Assembly: GCA_025060325.1 (NCBI GenBank)
Contig: JANXBW010000020.1
Coordinates: 1 to 64,000 of the forward strand
Direction: 5' to 3'
Source of the DNA: Thermoguttaceae bacterium
Lineage (GTDB): Bacteria; Planctomycetota; Planctomycetia; Pirellulales; Thermoguttaceae
DNA: 64,000 nucleotides
Positions 47,214 through 55,550 of this stretch are shown here, piece by piece. The notes beneath the pieces were generated by a model. That model searched no databases, was not told where the DNA came from, and saw only the letters and a program-made list of their open reading frames with translations. Position 1 is the first letter of the stretch. Every line of letters starts with the position of its first letter. The translations under genes were made by a program, and so were the position numbers.

Positions 47214-48107
47214 ATGGAAGAGAGCACACCTGTTGACAATCAATTGACTCAACGGGCTTCCCAACCGCCGACACAGGAGGCAGCGGCATGCCAAAACACA
47301 AGTTGCCGACCGATCCTGCGTCTTGAGGGCGTCTGGGTTTGGTTTGGTCGGCGAGTCGTGCTTCGGGACATTTGGCTAGATATCGCTCCTCGAGAGTCGG
47401 TGGCGATTATTGGTGAAAGCGGTTGCGGGAAAACAGTGCTGCTTAAGACTATGATCGGACTAATCCGGCCGAACCGGGGCCAAGTGTTGTTCGACGGTAT
47501 CAATCTGGGAGAAGTGGGCGAAGCAGAGCTTGCCCGGCTCCGCACCCGGTTGGGTTTCGTGTTTCAGCAGGCGGCCCTTTTCGACAGCATGACCGTCGGC
47601 GAGAACGTTGCCTTCCCCTTGCGGCAACACACATCCAAATCGGAAGAAGAGATCCGCCAGATTGCTCTGGCCCGTTTGGCAGAAGTGGGACTTCCCCCGC
47701 GAGTAGCTGAGCAATACCCGGCCCAATTATCCGGCGGAATGCGTAAACGCGTGGGAATCGCTCGGGCCCTGGCCCTTGGACCTGAGGTCATGCTTTATGA
47801 TGAGCCGACAACTGGTCTGGACCCTATTATGAGTGATGTGATCAACGAGCTAATCATGGCCACCCGGCGCCACCATCCCGTCACAACCGTAGTGGTCACG
47901 CACGACATGCGGACGGCCAAGAAGGTCGCCGATCGCATTGTGATGCTTTATCCCGTTGATCGTCTTAGGGCCGATGAAAGACAGATAATTTACGATGGTC
48001 CGGCCGTTGCCATCGATCAGGCCACGGATCCGAGAGTCATTCAGTTCATTCGGGGGGAGGCGGGCGAAAGACTCTTAGAGGTCCAGCAAAATGTGAACAA
48101 TCCGTAG
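47214..48107 (+). CDS. mlaF: ABC transporter ATP-binding protein, MlaF-like
   Basis: 297 residues. Walker A GESGCGKT (about residue 67), the Q-loop FQQAALFDSMTVGENVAFPL, ABC signature QLSGGMRKRVGIARALAL, Walker B VMLYDEPTTGLDPIMSD and the H-loop VVTHDM are all present. The KR after the signature (SGGMRKR) and the D-loop with TTGLDP are characteristic of MlaF/Ttg2A ATPases of lipid transport. The N-terminus has about 35 additional hydrophilic residues. It partners the MlaE gene immediately upstream and powers phospholipid movement between membranes. Its C-terminal tail (RGEAGERLLEVQQNVNNP) is short. Confidence 0.94.
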   Translation: MEESTPVDNQLTQRASQPPTQEAAACQNTSCRPILRLEGVWVWFGRRVVLRDIWLDIAPRESVAIIGESGCGKTVLLKTMIGLIRPNRGQVLFDGINLGEVGEAELARLRTRLGFVFQQAALFDSMTVGENVAFPLRQHTSKSEEEIRQIALARLAEVGLPPRVAEQYPAQLSGGMRKRVGIARALALGPEVMLYDEPTTGLDPIMSDVINELIMATRRHHPVTTVVVTHDMRTAKKVADRIVMLYPVDRLRADERQIIYDGPAVAIDQATDPRVIQFIRGEAGERLLEVQQNVNNP

Positions 48108-48525
48108 GGCACAGCCCGCGTTCGAAATTGACCGCCTCGAAACCTCCAACGGCACAACTGCTTTGGACCTGATTTCGGCCGGCGCGAGTAGAACGATGCC
48201 GGTAGGATATCACTGCGGCCGCGACGGCAAAAGTTTTCCGGTCGCTTAGATGGGGCTGCGCCTGAAGTTTTCCGATACGGGCGGAAAATCCTCGGGACTA
48301 CCTCTAGAGCGGGCACACGAATAAGCTCAATCGCTACCATTTTTGGCTTTTTGACAGGAACACCTTTCAAATAATGCCGTAGAAAAGAGTAAGCGCGGTC
48401 ACCGCAGAGACCTCGGTAACCTGGCCGGTGCTAGCGACGGAACCACTCAGTCTAACCAAAGAAAAAGGAAGCGAAAGTGGTAGTAGCTGGTGGTTGAATC
48501 TGGAAAATCCAGGGGAGCTCCGAGT
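48108..48525. other. Intergenic region where mlaD would be expected
   Basis: About 420 bases with no gene. No MCE-domain fragment could be recognised in any frame, so mlaD is absent here rather than hidden or decayed. Confidence 0.4.
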
Positions 48526-48795
48526 ATGACGGTTGAACGTGGTTTGCGACTGATGGCGGGGATTGTGGTCACCCTCAGCGCGATTTTGGGGTGGGTTCAC
48601 TCCCCATATTGGCTTATATTGACCATTTTCGCCGGCCTTAACCTCTTCCAGTCTGCTTTCACCAATTGGTGTCCTGCCGTTTGGTTCCTAAGCAAGTTGG
48701 GGCTGCGACCCTGCGTGCCGGCTGATCCGGTCCAGGCTTCGGTAGGTTGCTGCGGCGTTTACGAGCCCGTCGCCGCTTCTGCGACCAAGGAGTAG
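48526..48795 (+). CDS. DUF2892 (YgaP-type) small membrane protein
   Basis: 89 residues from the ATG at 48526 with AGGGGAG upstream. Two hydrophobic spans, LRLMAGIVVTLSAILGWV and YWLILTIFAGLNLFQSAF, are followed by TNWCPAVWFLSKLGLRPC, which is the hallmark TxWCP.....LG motif of DUF2892 (the membrane part of the rhodanese YgaP). A Cys-containing tail follows (SVGCCGVYEP). There is no rhodanese domain or rhodanese neighbour. In YgaP the domain accompanies sulfur transfer; here the role is unknown. It lies alone between mlaF and the convergent moxR gene. Confidence 0.88.
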   Translation: MTVERGLRLMAGIVVTLSAILGWVHSPYWLILTIFAGLNLFQSAFTNWCPAVWFLSKLGLRPCVPADPVQASVGCCGVYEPVAASATKE

Positions 48796-48857
48796 ACACG
48801 CCGAGGCCTTTGGCAAAAAGCGCATGCGGTCCCGAGGTAGGGCCGTAGAGCTTCCTA

Positions 48858-50126
48858 TTACTCCCTAGGACCCACGGATTTCTTGGGGACGGCGACTGCC
48901 GGCGGGGATAACGCGCTTCCGGTTACGTCCACCTCGGCTTCTCCGCCAGAAAGGGGCGATTCCGCCGGTGGAGGAATTGGCCCCGGGGGCGGTGGGGGCG
49001 GCGGAGGGGGTGTGACGCTTGCCGCAGCTCGAGATGCTTCCTTGGCTGGACCCTTTCGAGTCGGAGCGCGGACGGGTATATGTTCGCCGTAGGTCGGCTC
49101 GGGCACCGTGTTCAAAATCCGCTCGATGATTTGGTCAACGTCAATTCCCTCGGCATCGGCGTTGAAATTTGTGAAGATTCGGTGCCGAAGAACCGGGAAG
49201 ACAACCGCGCGAACATCCTCGGCAGTAACGGCATAGCGGCCGTGAAGAATCGCCCGGGCTTTGGCCGTCAGAATGATGTTTTGTGCAGCTCTCGGCCCGG
49301 CACCCCAGGCTAGGTAGTTTTTGACAAAGTCGGGCGCCGATGGATCTTTGGGCCGAGTCGCCCGCACAATATCCACCGCATAATCCACCATGTGTTGACT
49401 GGCCGGCACCTGGCGAACAAGGTGCTGAATCCACAGGATATCTTTTCCGGATAGCACGGGGTTAATGTCCTTCCGCATCGGCTGGGTGGTCGTCATCACA
49501 ATCTCCCGTTCCTCGTCCCTGGTGGGGTAGCCGATGTGGATGGAGAGCATGAAGCGGTCAAGCTGCGCCTCTGGCAGGGGATAAGTACCTTCCTGTTCAA
49601 TGGGGTTTTGAGTAGCCATCACAAAGAACGGCTGTTCCAAGGGGTAGGTCTTCCCGGCCACGGTGACCTCATATTCCTGCATCGCCTGCAGAAGAGCCGC
49701 CTGGGTCTTCGGCGGCGTTCGGTTGATCTCATCGGCCAGGACAATGTTGGCGAAAATCGGCCCTTTCACAAACCGGAAATACCGCTGGCCAGTGCTCGGA
49801 TCCTGATCGATGATTTCCGTTCCGGTGATGTCACTCGGCATGAGGTCAGGGGTGAATTGGATCCGGGAAAACTTCAGATGTAGCGCCTTGGCCAACGTGG
49901 ATACGGTGAGCGTCTTGGCCAAGCCGGGCACGCCAATTGTCAAACAATGACCCCGAGCAAAGATGCAAATCAGCATCTGCTCGATCATTTCGTCTTGGCC
50001 AATGATCACTTTGTGCACTTCGTTTAGGAGGAGCTCGCGGGCTTTGGCCACCCGCTGCACAATTTCCTCGGGGCTAAGCTGAGGGGCAGCTACCGGCTGA
50101 GACAAACTGGGTTGGGCACTAGACAT
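48858..50126 (-). CDS. MoxR family AAA ATPase
   Basis: 422 residues. The AAA core contains LLNEVHKVIIGQDEMIEQM, Walker A GVPGLAKTLTVSTLAKAL (about residue 80), RIQFTPDLMPSDITGTEI, Walker B IVLADEINRTPPKTQAALLQAM, VMATQNPIEQEGTYPLPEAQLDRFML (sensor 1) and GPRAAQNIILTAKARAILHGRY. This matches MoxR chaperone-like ATPases, which usually activate a partner with a VWA domain (DUF58 gene). None is adjacent here. The C-terminal 65 residues are a Pro-rich extension (TPPPPPPPPPGPIPPP) that differs from usual MoxR ends. The gene is divergent from the PA14-PKD-TPR gene, with about 320 bases between them. Confidence 0.94.
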   Translation of the reverse strand: MSSAQPSLSQPVAAPQLSPEEIVQRVAKARELLLNEVHKVIIGQDEMIEQMLICIFARGHCLTIGVPGLAKTLTVSTLAKALHLKFSRIQFTPDLMPSDITGTEIIDQDPSTGQRYFRFVKGPIFANIVLADEINRTPPKTQAALLQAMQEYEVTVAGKTYPLEQPFFVMATQNPIEQEGTYPLPEAQLDRFMLSIHIGYPTRDEEREIVMTTTQPMRKDINPVLSGKDILWIQHLVRQVPASQHMVDYAVDIVRATRPKDPSAPDFVKNYLAWGAGPRAAQNIILTAKARAILHGRYAVTAEDVRAVVFPVLRHRIFTNFNADAEGIDVDQIIERILNTVPEPTYGEHIPVRAPTRKGPAKEASRAAASVTPPPPPPPPPGPIPPPAESPLSGGEAEVDVTGSALSPPAVAVPKKSVGPRE

Positions 50127-50449
50127 TATGCCTAACTCCTCGTCGGGTCTTTCTTCAGTTGCGCACCAAACTTACATTAATTTATGCGGCATTTTTCCGC
50201 AATAACTGATATTTGTCTGCAACAATGCTGGGCGAGGCGACTTCGCAAGATCAAAAAGCTTCGTCGTAGCCGAACCTTCGTGACAAGCTGTAAAAATTGG
50301 CGGTCCCCTTTTTGCTGTGCCATCAAGGCTCCACCATGCTGGGCCGCTCCATTTTGGCGTGGTTAACGCACTGGGATAAGCCGTCGGGGCCAAAAGGAAT
50401 GCCATCGCCTATGTTTCCACTTCAGGATGAAGTTACTCGGTACTCCGCC
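50127..50449. other. Divergent intergenic region between moxR and the PA14 protein gene
   Basis: About 320 bases. No gene visible. Promoters in both directions are expected; a plus-strand start at 50411 or 50297 would shorten the gap. Confidence 0.4.
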
Positions 50450-52735
50450 ATGTTGAAGCGCCGTTCCCATCCTGGTCTGATAGCGCTCTTTTTCCTGGTG
50501 GCAGTCCTGGTTAGAGAACATGCGGCGGCACAAAGTTTCCGCTGCGCGGGGACGGAATTTAACGCCCAGCGGCCCGTGCGGGTTCCCCCCGACCGAAGTT
50601 TTTCCGTGGTCGTCGTGGAGTTTTTCCATCACGGCGAAATCCAGCCTGACGGAAAGAATGTTCTCGTTGCGACGGAGCGGCTCCGCCCGGTACCGACGCG
50701 TGTTCTCCAAGTTGGTCCCGGGGATTTTTGTCGGCTAGCCTTTCAGACGGTACCCCAGGAAGAAAGCTATGTGATCCTCTACGGGGGACAGCCCCCGGAC
50801 CCTGCCGCTTTACCCCCCTGGACAAGCCGCGACGGACTTTTGTTCGAGGCAAGGAAATTTCCGGCCGATGTCAATCTGTTTTCCTTCGACTCCGTGAAGA
50901 AGGCATTCGAACAAGCCGAGCCTATCGGGGCTGATTATGTTGACGGAGTGCTCCACGGATTCAACCCTGTGTGGCCCCGGCCAGAACCCTTTCTAAGCCG
51001 CTACTCCGGTTATCTGCACATCAGTACACCAGGGGTATACGGATTTTATACATCCAGCGAAGACTGTAGCTTCCTTGTGATTGATGACAAACTGGTGGTC
51101 GAAGCCCCCGGGCGCCATCGGCCGGAGCGGTTCGCCCAACCGGGAATGAGGCGTGATATCCGCCTGGAAGCTGGGCCGCATCGGTTTGAATACTATCACG
51201 CTGCTGCCGGTCCATCGGCGACCATGGTCGCTGCTTGGGAACCGAACCCTTCCGGCGCCAAGCCCCAGCCGCAAGCCATCCCGCCGGAGGTCTTTCGCTC
51301 CTGGGCGGTGGGGCGACTAACGCCGGGGCCTCCAAGCTCGCGGCGGGAAAAACTCATGCCTGACTTTACCTTTGAGGCCACCGGGGACGTCCCCTTGCCG
51401 GACAATCCGGATCCCTTAGTGGGGGTCGAATTCACCAACACCTCTCCGCCCGAACTTTTAACCCGGGTGAAAGTCCATTGGGATTTCGGCGATGGCCAGA
51501 CCTCCGAAGAGCTTAATCCGTTCCATGTGTACCTCCGGCCTGGCTTGTACACCGTGAAGCTGACGGTCACCCGCGCTGGCCGGCCGGTAGAAATTGCGCA
51601 CCGGATCTTAGTAGACCAACCCATTTACAACATCCCTCGACGGCGCGCCCAGGCCCAGAAGGGCGAACAAAGCTTCCCCACCATTGATCAATACTTGCCT
51701 ATCCTTTCCCAATACAACCCGAAGAAACTGGACGCCGTCTCACTTCGTCAGCTGGTGCTAGCTTACGAATACAAAGCCACACTACTCCTGGGGGGAGAGG
51801 AGCCGCCACAGCCCGGAGCCGGGAAGACGCCGCAAGATGTGGCTTCTACCCCCGAAGAGTTGGCACGACGCAAAAAGGAGCTTGCTGCCAAGCGAACCGA
51901 GGCCGCCAAATGGATCCAAGCGGCGGTAGCGGCGGGCCAGGTCGCTTTTGCCGGGCAAGCTGCCGCCCGTGGCGATGCAGAGCTTCTTGCCCTGGCGAGA
52001 CTTGTGGGGCCAATGGCCCGCGACTATCTGGGCGACTCAAAAGCGGCGCTGGCTATTTGGCTAGGGGCAGCTGAACGGCTTACCTCCCCGGAGGCCGTTG
52101 CGGAGGCTCAGACCGAGGCCGCCGACATCCTTGTCAACGATCTTACCTCTCCTAAGGAAGCCGCGTCACTTCTGGAAAGCGCCCAAAAGAAACTCGGCAC
52201 AGTCAACCGGGGGAACTTGGCGGCCAAGCTTGCCCGGGTCTGGGCGGATTATCACGCGGCGCTTGGTCAAGCTGACGAGGCTCGTCGGCTTTATCGCCAA
52301 GCAGAAGAGCGATTGCAGAATCCTCGAACCTATGTGGAACGGATAGCTTGGCAAGGGGCGCACTCCCGGTCGGTGGAAGATTTCCTCCAAGTGGATTGGT
52401 GGGAGCGGGCTGCCGAGCAACTTCGCAACTGGGAAGCAGAATTCCCCGCCGACAAGATTGAGGGGTATTGGGGCTATTTGAAAACACGATACTGGCTTGC
52501 GCGAAATCAACTCGGCCCGGCCCGGCAGGTGGTGGAACAGTTACTGACGATTAACCCCACCTCGCCGTACGCTGATTTGGCCCTCTTCGCCTTGGCCGAG
52601 GCAGAGGTCACCCGGGGCCTGCGAGATCAAGCACTGGCCCATTTACAACAACTCATTCGGGATTACCCCGGAAGTCCCACCATCCCCCAAGCAAAAGCCC
52701 TTCTTAGTAAACTGGAGCAGTCAACAAAAAGATAA
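50450..52735 (+). CDS. Exported PA14-like/PKD/TPR protein
   Basis: 761 residues from the ATG at 50450, which places a signal peptide (LKRRSHPGLIALFFLVAVLV) at the terminus; ATGs at 50411 or 50297 are possible but add odd residues. After an unassigned N-terminal region, a PA14-like domain lies at about 150-285 (GYLHISTPGVYGFYTSSEDCSF, VIDDKLVVEAPG, MRRDIRLEAGPHRFEYYHA). A PKD domain lies at about 305-395 with VHWDFGDGQTSEELNPFHVYLRPGLYTV, a textbook PKD pattern. The C-terminal half is helical with TPR-like repeats (ADEARRLYRQAEERL, QLIRDYPGSPTIPQAKALL). PA14 and PKD domains bind carbohydrates or mediate adhesion. It probably works at the cell surface. It is divergent from the MoxR gene. Confidence 0.85.
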   Translation: MLKRRSHPGLIALFFLVAVLVREHAAAQSFRCAGTEFNAQRPVRVPPDRSFSVVVVEFFHHGEIQPDGKNVLVATERLRPVPTRVLQVGPGDFCRLAFQTVPQEESYVILYGGQPPDPAALPPWTSRDGLLFEARKFPADVNLFSFDSVKKAFEQAEPIGADYVDGVLHGFNPVWPRPEPFLSRYSGYLHISTPGVYGFYTSSEDCSFLVIDDKLVVEAPGRHRPERFAQPGMRRDIRLEAGPHRFEYYHAAAGPSATMVAAWEPNPSGAKPQPQAIPPEVFRSWAVGRLTPGPPSSRREKLMPDFTFEATGDVPLPDNPDPLVGVEFTNTSPPELLTRVKVHWDFGDGQTSEELNPFHVYLRPGLYTVKLTVTRAGRPVEIAHRILVDQPIYNIPRRRAQAQKGEQSFPTIDQYLPILSQYNPKKLDAVSLRQLVLAYEYKATLLLGGEEPPQPGAGKTPQDVASTPEELARRKKELAAKRTEAAKWIQAAVAAGQVAFAGQAAARGDAELLALARLVGPMARDYLGDSKAALAIWLGAAERLTSPEAVAEAQTEAADILVNDLTSPKEAASLLESAQKKLGTVNRGNLAAKLARVWADYHAALGQADEARRLYRQAEERLQNPRTYVERIAWQGAHSRSVEDFLQVDWWERAAEQLRNWEAEFPADKIEGYWGYLKTRYWLARNQLGPARQVVEQLLTINPTSPYADLALFALAEAEVTRGLRDQALAHLQQLIRDYPGSPTIPQAKALLSKLEQSTKR

Positions 52736-52761
52736 ATGGATAACCGCGGAGGGTTCATGCT

Positions 52762-53661
52762 GTGGTAAAGCGAGCCATAAAGATCATCCGGCCGGTGGTG
52801 GACAAAACCGTCACCCCCTGTCATCGGCGGACCAACCCTTGCCAAGTAGTTGGGCACTGCTTCCTCAACCATTTGCGGAGCCGGGAACGAGGCTCGGTGT
52901 CTGTTCGCGCAGCCGGCTTTGCCGTTCTGACGATCACACTTGCGTGCCTACCAGCTTTGGCTGGAAAGCTTACCGTCGAGATCACTGGGCCGGCTGACCA
53001 AGTGCAATTTGTCGGCGGCTTCCAGCGCTGGGATAGCGATGGCAATTTACGTCGGCCGGTTAATCCCAAGGCGCGCATCGACGCGCCAGAGGTTGATGCC
53101 GTGGCCAAAAAGAGCGGTCCCCGCATGTGGACTTTTGATAATCTGCCGGCTGGCCGGTGGGAACTTGTGCTGCTGCTTGAGGGGAAAAAACGCATCGAGG
53201 GTTGGACGTATGCCCCGGTCCTTGAGTTTGACCCTTTCTTCCCGCCAACCGCCACCGTTGCTGACGAAGAAGATCGGACATGGATCCAGGAAGACATTCG
53301 CCGGTCACGCCACTACGAAAACAAAGTGGAACCGCTGGCAATGGGTGGCGACGAGAAAGCAATCCGTGTGTTGATGATGTTACTGCGCGATCTTCCCACC
53401 AGTTACGAATCGGAAATGCCGGGAGCGGCAACGCTCCGCTTCGAAATATGGCAGTACACTTGGCGATACGGCGGCTGGGTGAAAGAGCGGCGAACTCGGG
53501 TATTTCATCGCATCATCATGCCTCGGGATCAACTTCGGCAATGGACCTGGGTGTGGGATCCGAAGTTGGGCAATATCGAACTAACAACTACCCCAATGAC
53601 CATTCGGTACGAGCTTCCGGACTTAAGCACTCGACCTCTCCCTGGCCTTTACCCCTATTAA
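52762..53661 (+). CDS. Exported protein of unknown function
   Basis: 299 residues. A long hydrophilic N-terminus precedes a hydrophobic stretch (VRAAGFAVLTITLACLPALAGK) at about residues 49-68, so the true start may lie downstream of the ATG at 52762 (a GTG at about residue 46 would give a normal signal peptide). The mature part is beta-rich: TVEITGPADQVQFVGGFQRWDSDG, AGRWELVLLLEGKKRIEGW and TATLRFEIWQYTW-like segments. I do not recognise a family. It begins 26 bases after the PA14-PKD-TPR gene on the same strand and may be in one transcription unit with it, which suggests a shared surface or secretion role. Confidence 0.7.
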   Translation: MVKRAIKIIRPVVDKTVTPCHRRTNPCQVVGHCFLNHLRSRERGSVSVRAAGFAVLTITLACLPALAGKLTVEITGPADQVQFVGGFQRWDSDGNLRRPVNPKARIDAPEVDAVAKKSGPRMWTFDNLPAGRWELVLLLEGKKRIEGWTYAPVLEFDPFFPPTATVADEEDRTWIQEDIRRSRHYENKVEPLAMGGDEKAIRVLMMLLRDLPTSYESEMPGAATLRFEIWQYTWRYGGWVKERRTRVFHRIIMPRDQLRQWTWVWDPKLGNIELTTTPMTIRYELPDLSTRPLPGLYPY

Positions 53662-53785
53662 ACTCCCGCCTCGCTGAAAAAGACTTATGTCCTTCCCGAG
53701 GGAGGACGGCTTTTCTCCGGGAGCGACAGATGGCCGAGGCTGTGAACTTAGCCTGAATTTGTTCCCGCGGCAAGGAGGAAATGGG

Positions 53786-55207
53786 ATGTCCCGGCTCGTT
53801 GATGTATGTGTGCTCGTAAGTGCCCTGGCAGGTTTAGTGGCTAAGGGGGACCAACCCAACTCCTCGCTAGCCACCCGCCCGAACTTTCTTTTTATCCTGG
53901 CTGACGATCTCGGCTGGGGCGATCTGAGCTGTTACGGCAACCAGCAGTTCCGCACGCCGGCCCTTGATCGACTGGCGGCAGAAGGGATCCTGTTTACGCA
54001 GTATTATCAGGCAGGCTCGGTGTGTTCACCGTCGCGGGCCGCGCTGCTGACAAGTCGTTACCCGGCCGAGCTTCGCCTCCATGGCCATCTGGCCACCCCG
54101 GAGCAAAATGCCGCCCGTGGGATGCCCAATTTCATGGATCCGTCTGTGCCTACGCTCGCACAACTTCTTCGTCAAGCCGGTTACCGAACCATCCACATCG
54201 GAAAATGGCATTTGGGCCGGCCGGATCCAAAAGTCCCCAGCCTCGAGGCGTACGGTTTCGATACCGCCCGGTGGATCGATTGCCAGGAGGGAGAGCGGAA
54301 CCTTTGGCGGCTTGAGGAACGTCCCCGCGCGACGGCCATCCTTGTTGACGCGACAATTGAGGCTCTTCGGCAAGTGCAGGACCAGCCATTTTACTGTCAG
54401 CTGTGGCTTCATGATCCGCATGCACCGCTTAATCCCCCGGCGGAACTCATGGAAAAATTCCGTCGACAGACACCTCAGCGTTTCACCAGCCCTTTCATGG
54501 TGTACGCCGCCACGGTGGTAGAAATGGATCGGCAAATCGGGCGATTGTTCCAGGCCATGGACCAAATGGGGTTGCGGGACAATACTGTGGTTATCTTCTC
54601 ATCGGACAACGGGCCAGAGGATATCCAAATCGCCAATGCCGCTTGGTCCGGCGTGGGAAGCGCAGGACCGCTCCGTGGACGAAAGCGGAGCCTCTATGAA
54701 GGAGGAATCCGCGTGCCGTTTATCGTCCGCTGGCCAGCCGGGGCCCCGGCTGGAATCGTCGACACAAGCACCGTCATTGGCGGTGTTGACTTTTTGCCCA
54801 CTGTGTGCGAACTTGCTGGTGTCCCTATTCCCGAGGAAATGAAAGCCACCCTCCGCGGCGAAAGCATGGCGGAGGCCTTCCGCGGTAAGCCGCAGGAGCG
54901 ACAAAAACCGCTCTTTTGGGAATGGCGATTTAGAGTTTTTAACCATCCGTGGAATCGCTGCCCCATCCTGGCTATTCGCGAAGGTCCGTGGAAGCTCCTC
55001 ATGAATCCGGATGGGTCGCGGATGGAGCTTTACAATATCCTTGAGGATCCCGGCGAGCAAAATAACCTGGCCCCCTATCGCCCGGAACTTGTGGAGAAAC
55101 TTTCTCAACAACTCTTGGATTGGCAGCGGACTCTCCCGGCTGGTCCAGTGGAGCCGGCCGCGGGACGAAACGATTATCCCTGGCCAAGTCCAAAAACTAT
55201 GAAATAG
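53786..55207 (+). CDS. Arylsulfatase family protein (canonical CSPSR)
   Basis: 473 residues from the ATG at 53786 with AAGGAGG at ideal spacing; the open frame extends 99 bases upstream without function. A signal-like segment (LVDVCVLVSALAGLVAKG) is present. The fold begins NFLFILADDLGWGDLSCYGN with the calcium-binding Asp pair. The nucleophile motif GSVCSPSRAALLTSRYP has Cys80 in a perfect CxPSR, for conversion to formylglycine. Later TIHIGKWHLGR (Lys/His) and VVIFSSDNGPED (second metal site) agree. C-terminal ELYNILEDPGEQNNLA is typical of sulfatases. It hydrolyses sulfate esters, probably of algal or host polysaccharides. No anaerobic or aerobic formylglycine-generating enzyme lies in this window. 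Confidence 0.94.
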   Translation: MSRLVDVCVLVSALAGLVAKGDQPNSSLATRPNFLFILADDLGWGDLSCYGNQQFRTPALDRLAAEGILFTQYYQAGSVCSPSRAALLTSRYPAELRLHGHLATPEQNAARGMPNFMDPSVPTLAQLLRQAGYRTIHIGKWHLGRPDPKVPSLEAYGFDTARWIDCQEGERNLWRLEERPRATAILVDATIEALRQVQDQPFYCQLWLHDPHAPLNPPAELMEKFRRQTPQRFTSPFMVYAATVVEMDRQIGRLFQAMDQMGLRDNTVVIFSSDNGPEDIQIANAAWSGVGSAGPLRGRKRSLYEGGIRVPFIVRWPAGAPAGIVDTSTVIGGVDFLPTVCELAGVPIPEEMKATLRGESMAEAFRGKPQERQKPLFWEWRFRVFNHPWNRCPILAIREGPWKLLMNPDGSRMELYNILEDPGEQNNLAPYRPELVEKLSQQLLDWQRTLPAGPVEPAAGRNDYPWPSPKTMK

Positions 55208-55550
55208 CGCCAAACAGGGACATTGGTGATCGCTAAGGTGCCCCGCTTTTTTGTAAGCGAACAATAAGCCGGCTAATCAAACGGAAGAACAACGTCCGGA
55301 AACACCGGACCAAGCCGGGCCGAGGGGGCAAGCCGGGCTAAAGTTTACCTTAAGGCAACCAGCCGAAGGGTTCCTGCAGCCCTTGCCGATTTCAAGCTGC
55401 GGCAACCCTCGCAGGTATTGAACATTGGCTCACTGGTTTGTTTCCGCATCAGGGGTCGACCAGAGGATGACATGGACACATAAACAACTTTGTCAAGGCA
55501 GAAGACCTTCGGGATTGTTTTATCAGCCAAGTAGTCTCGCCCAAGACACG

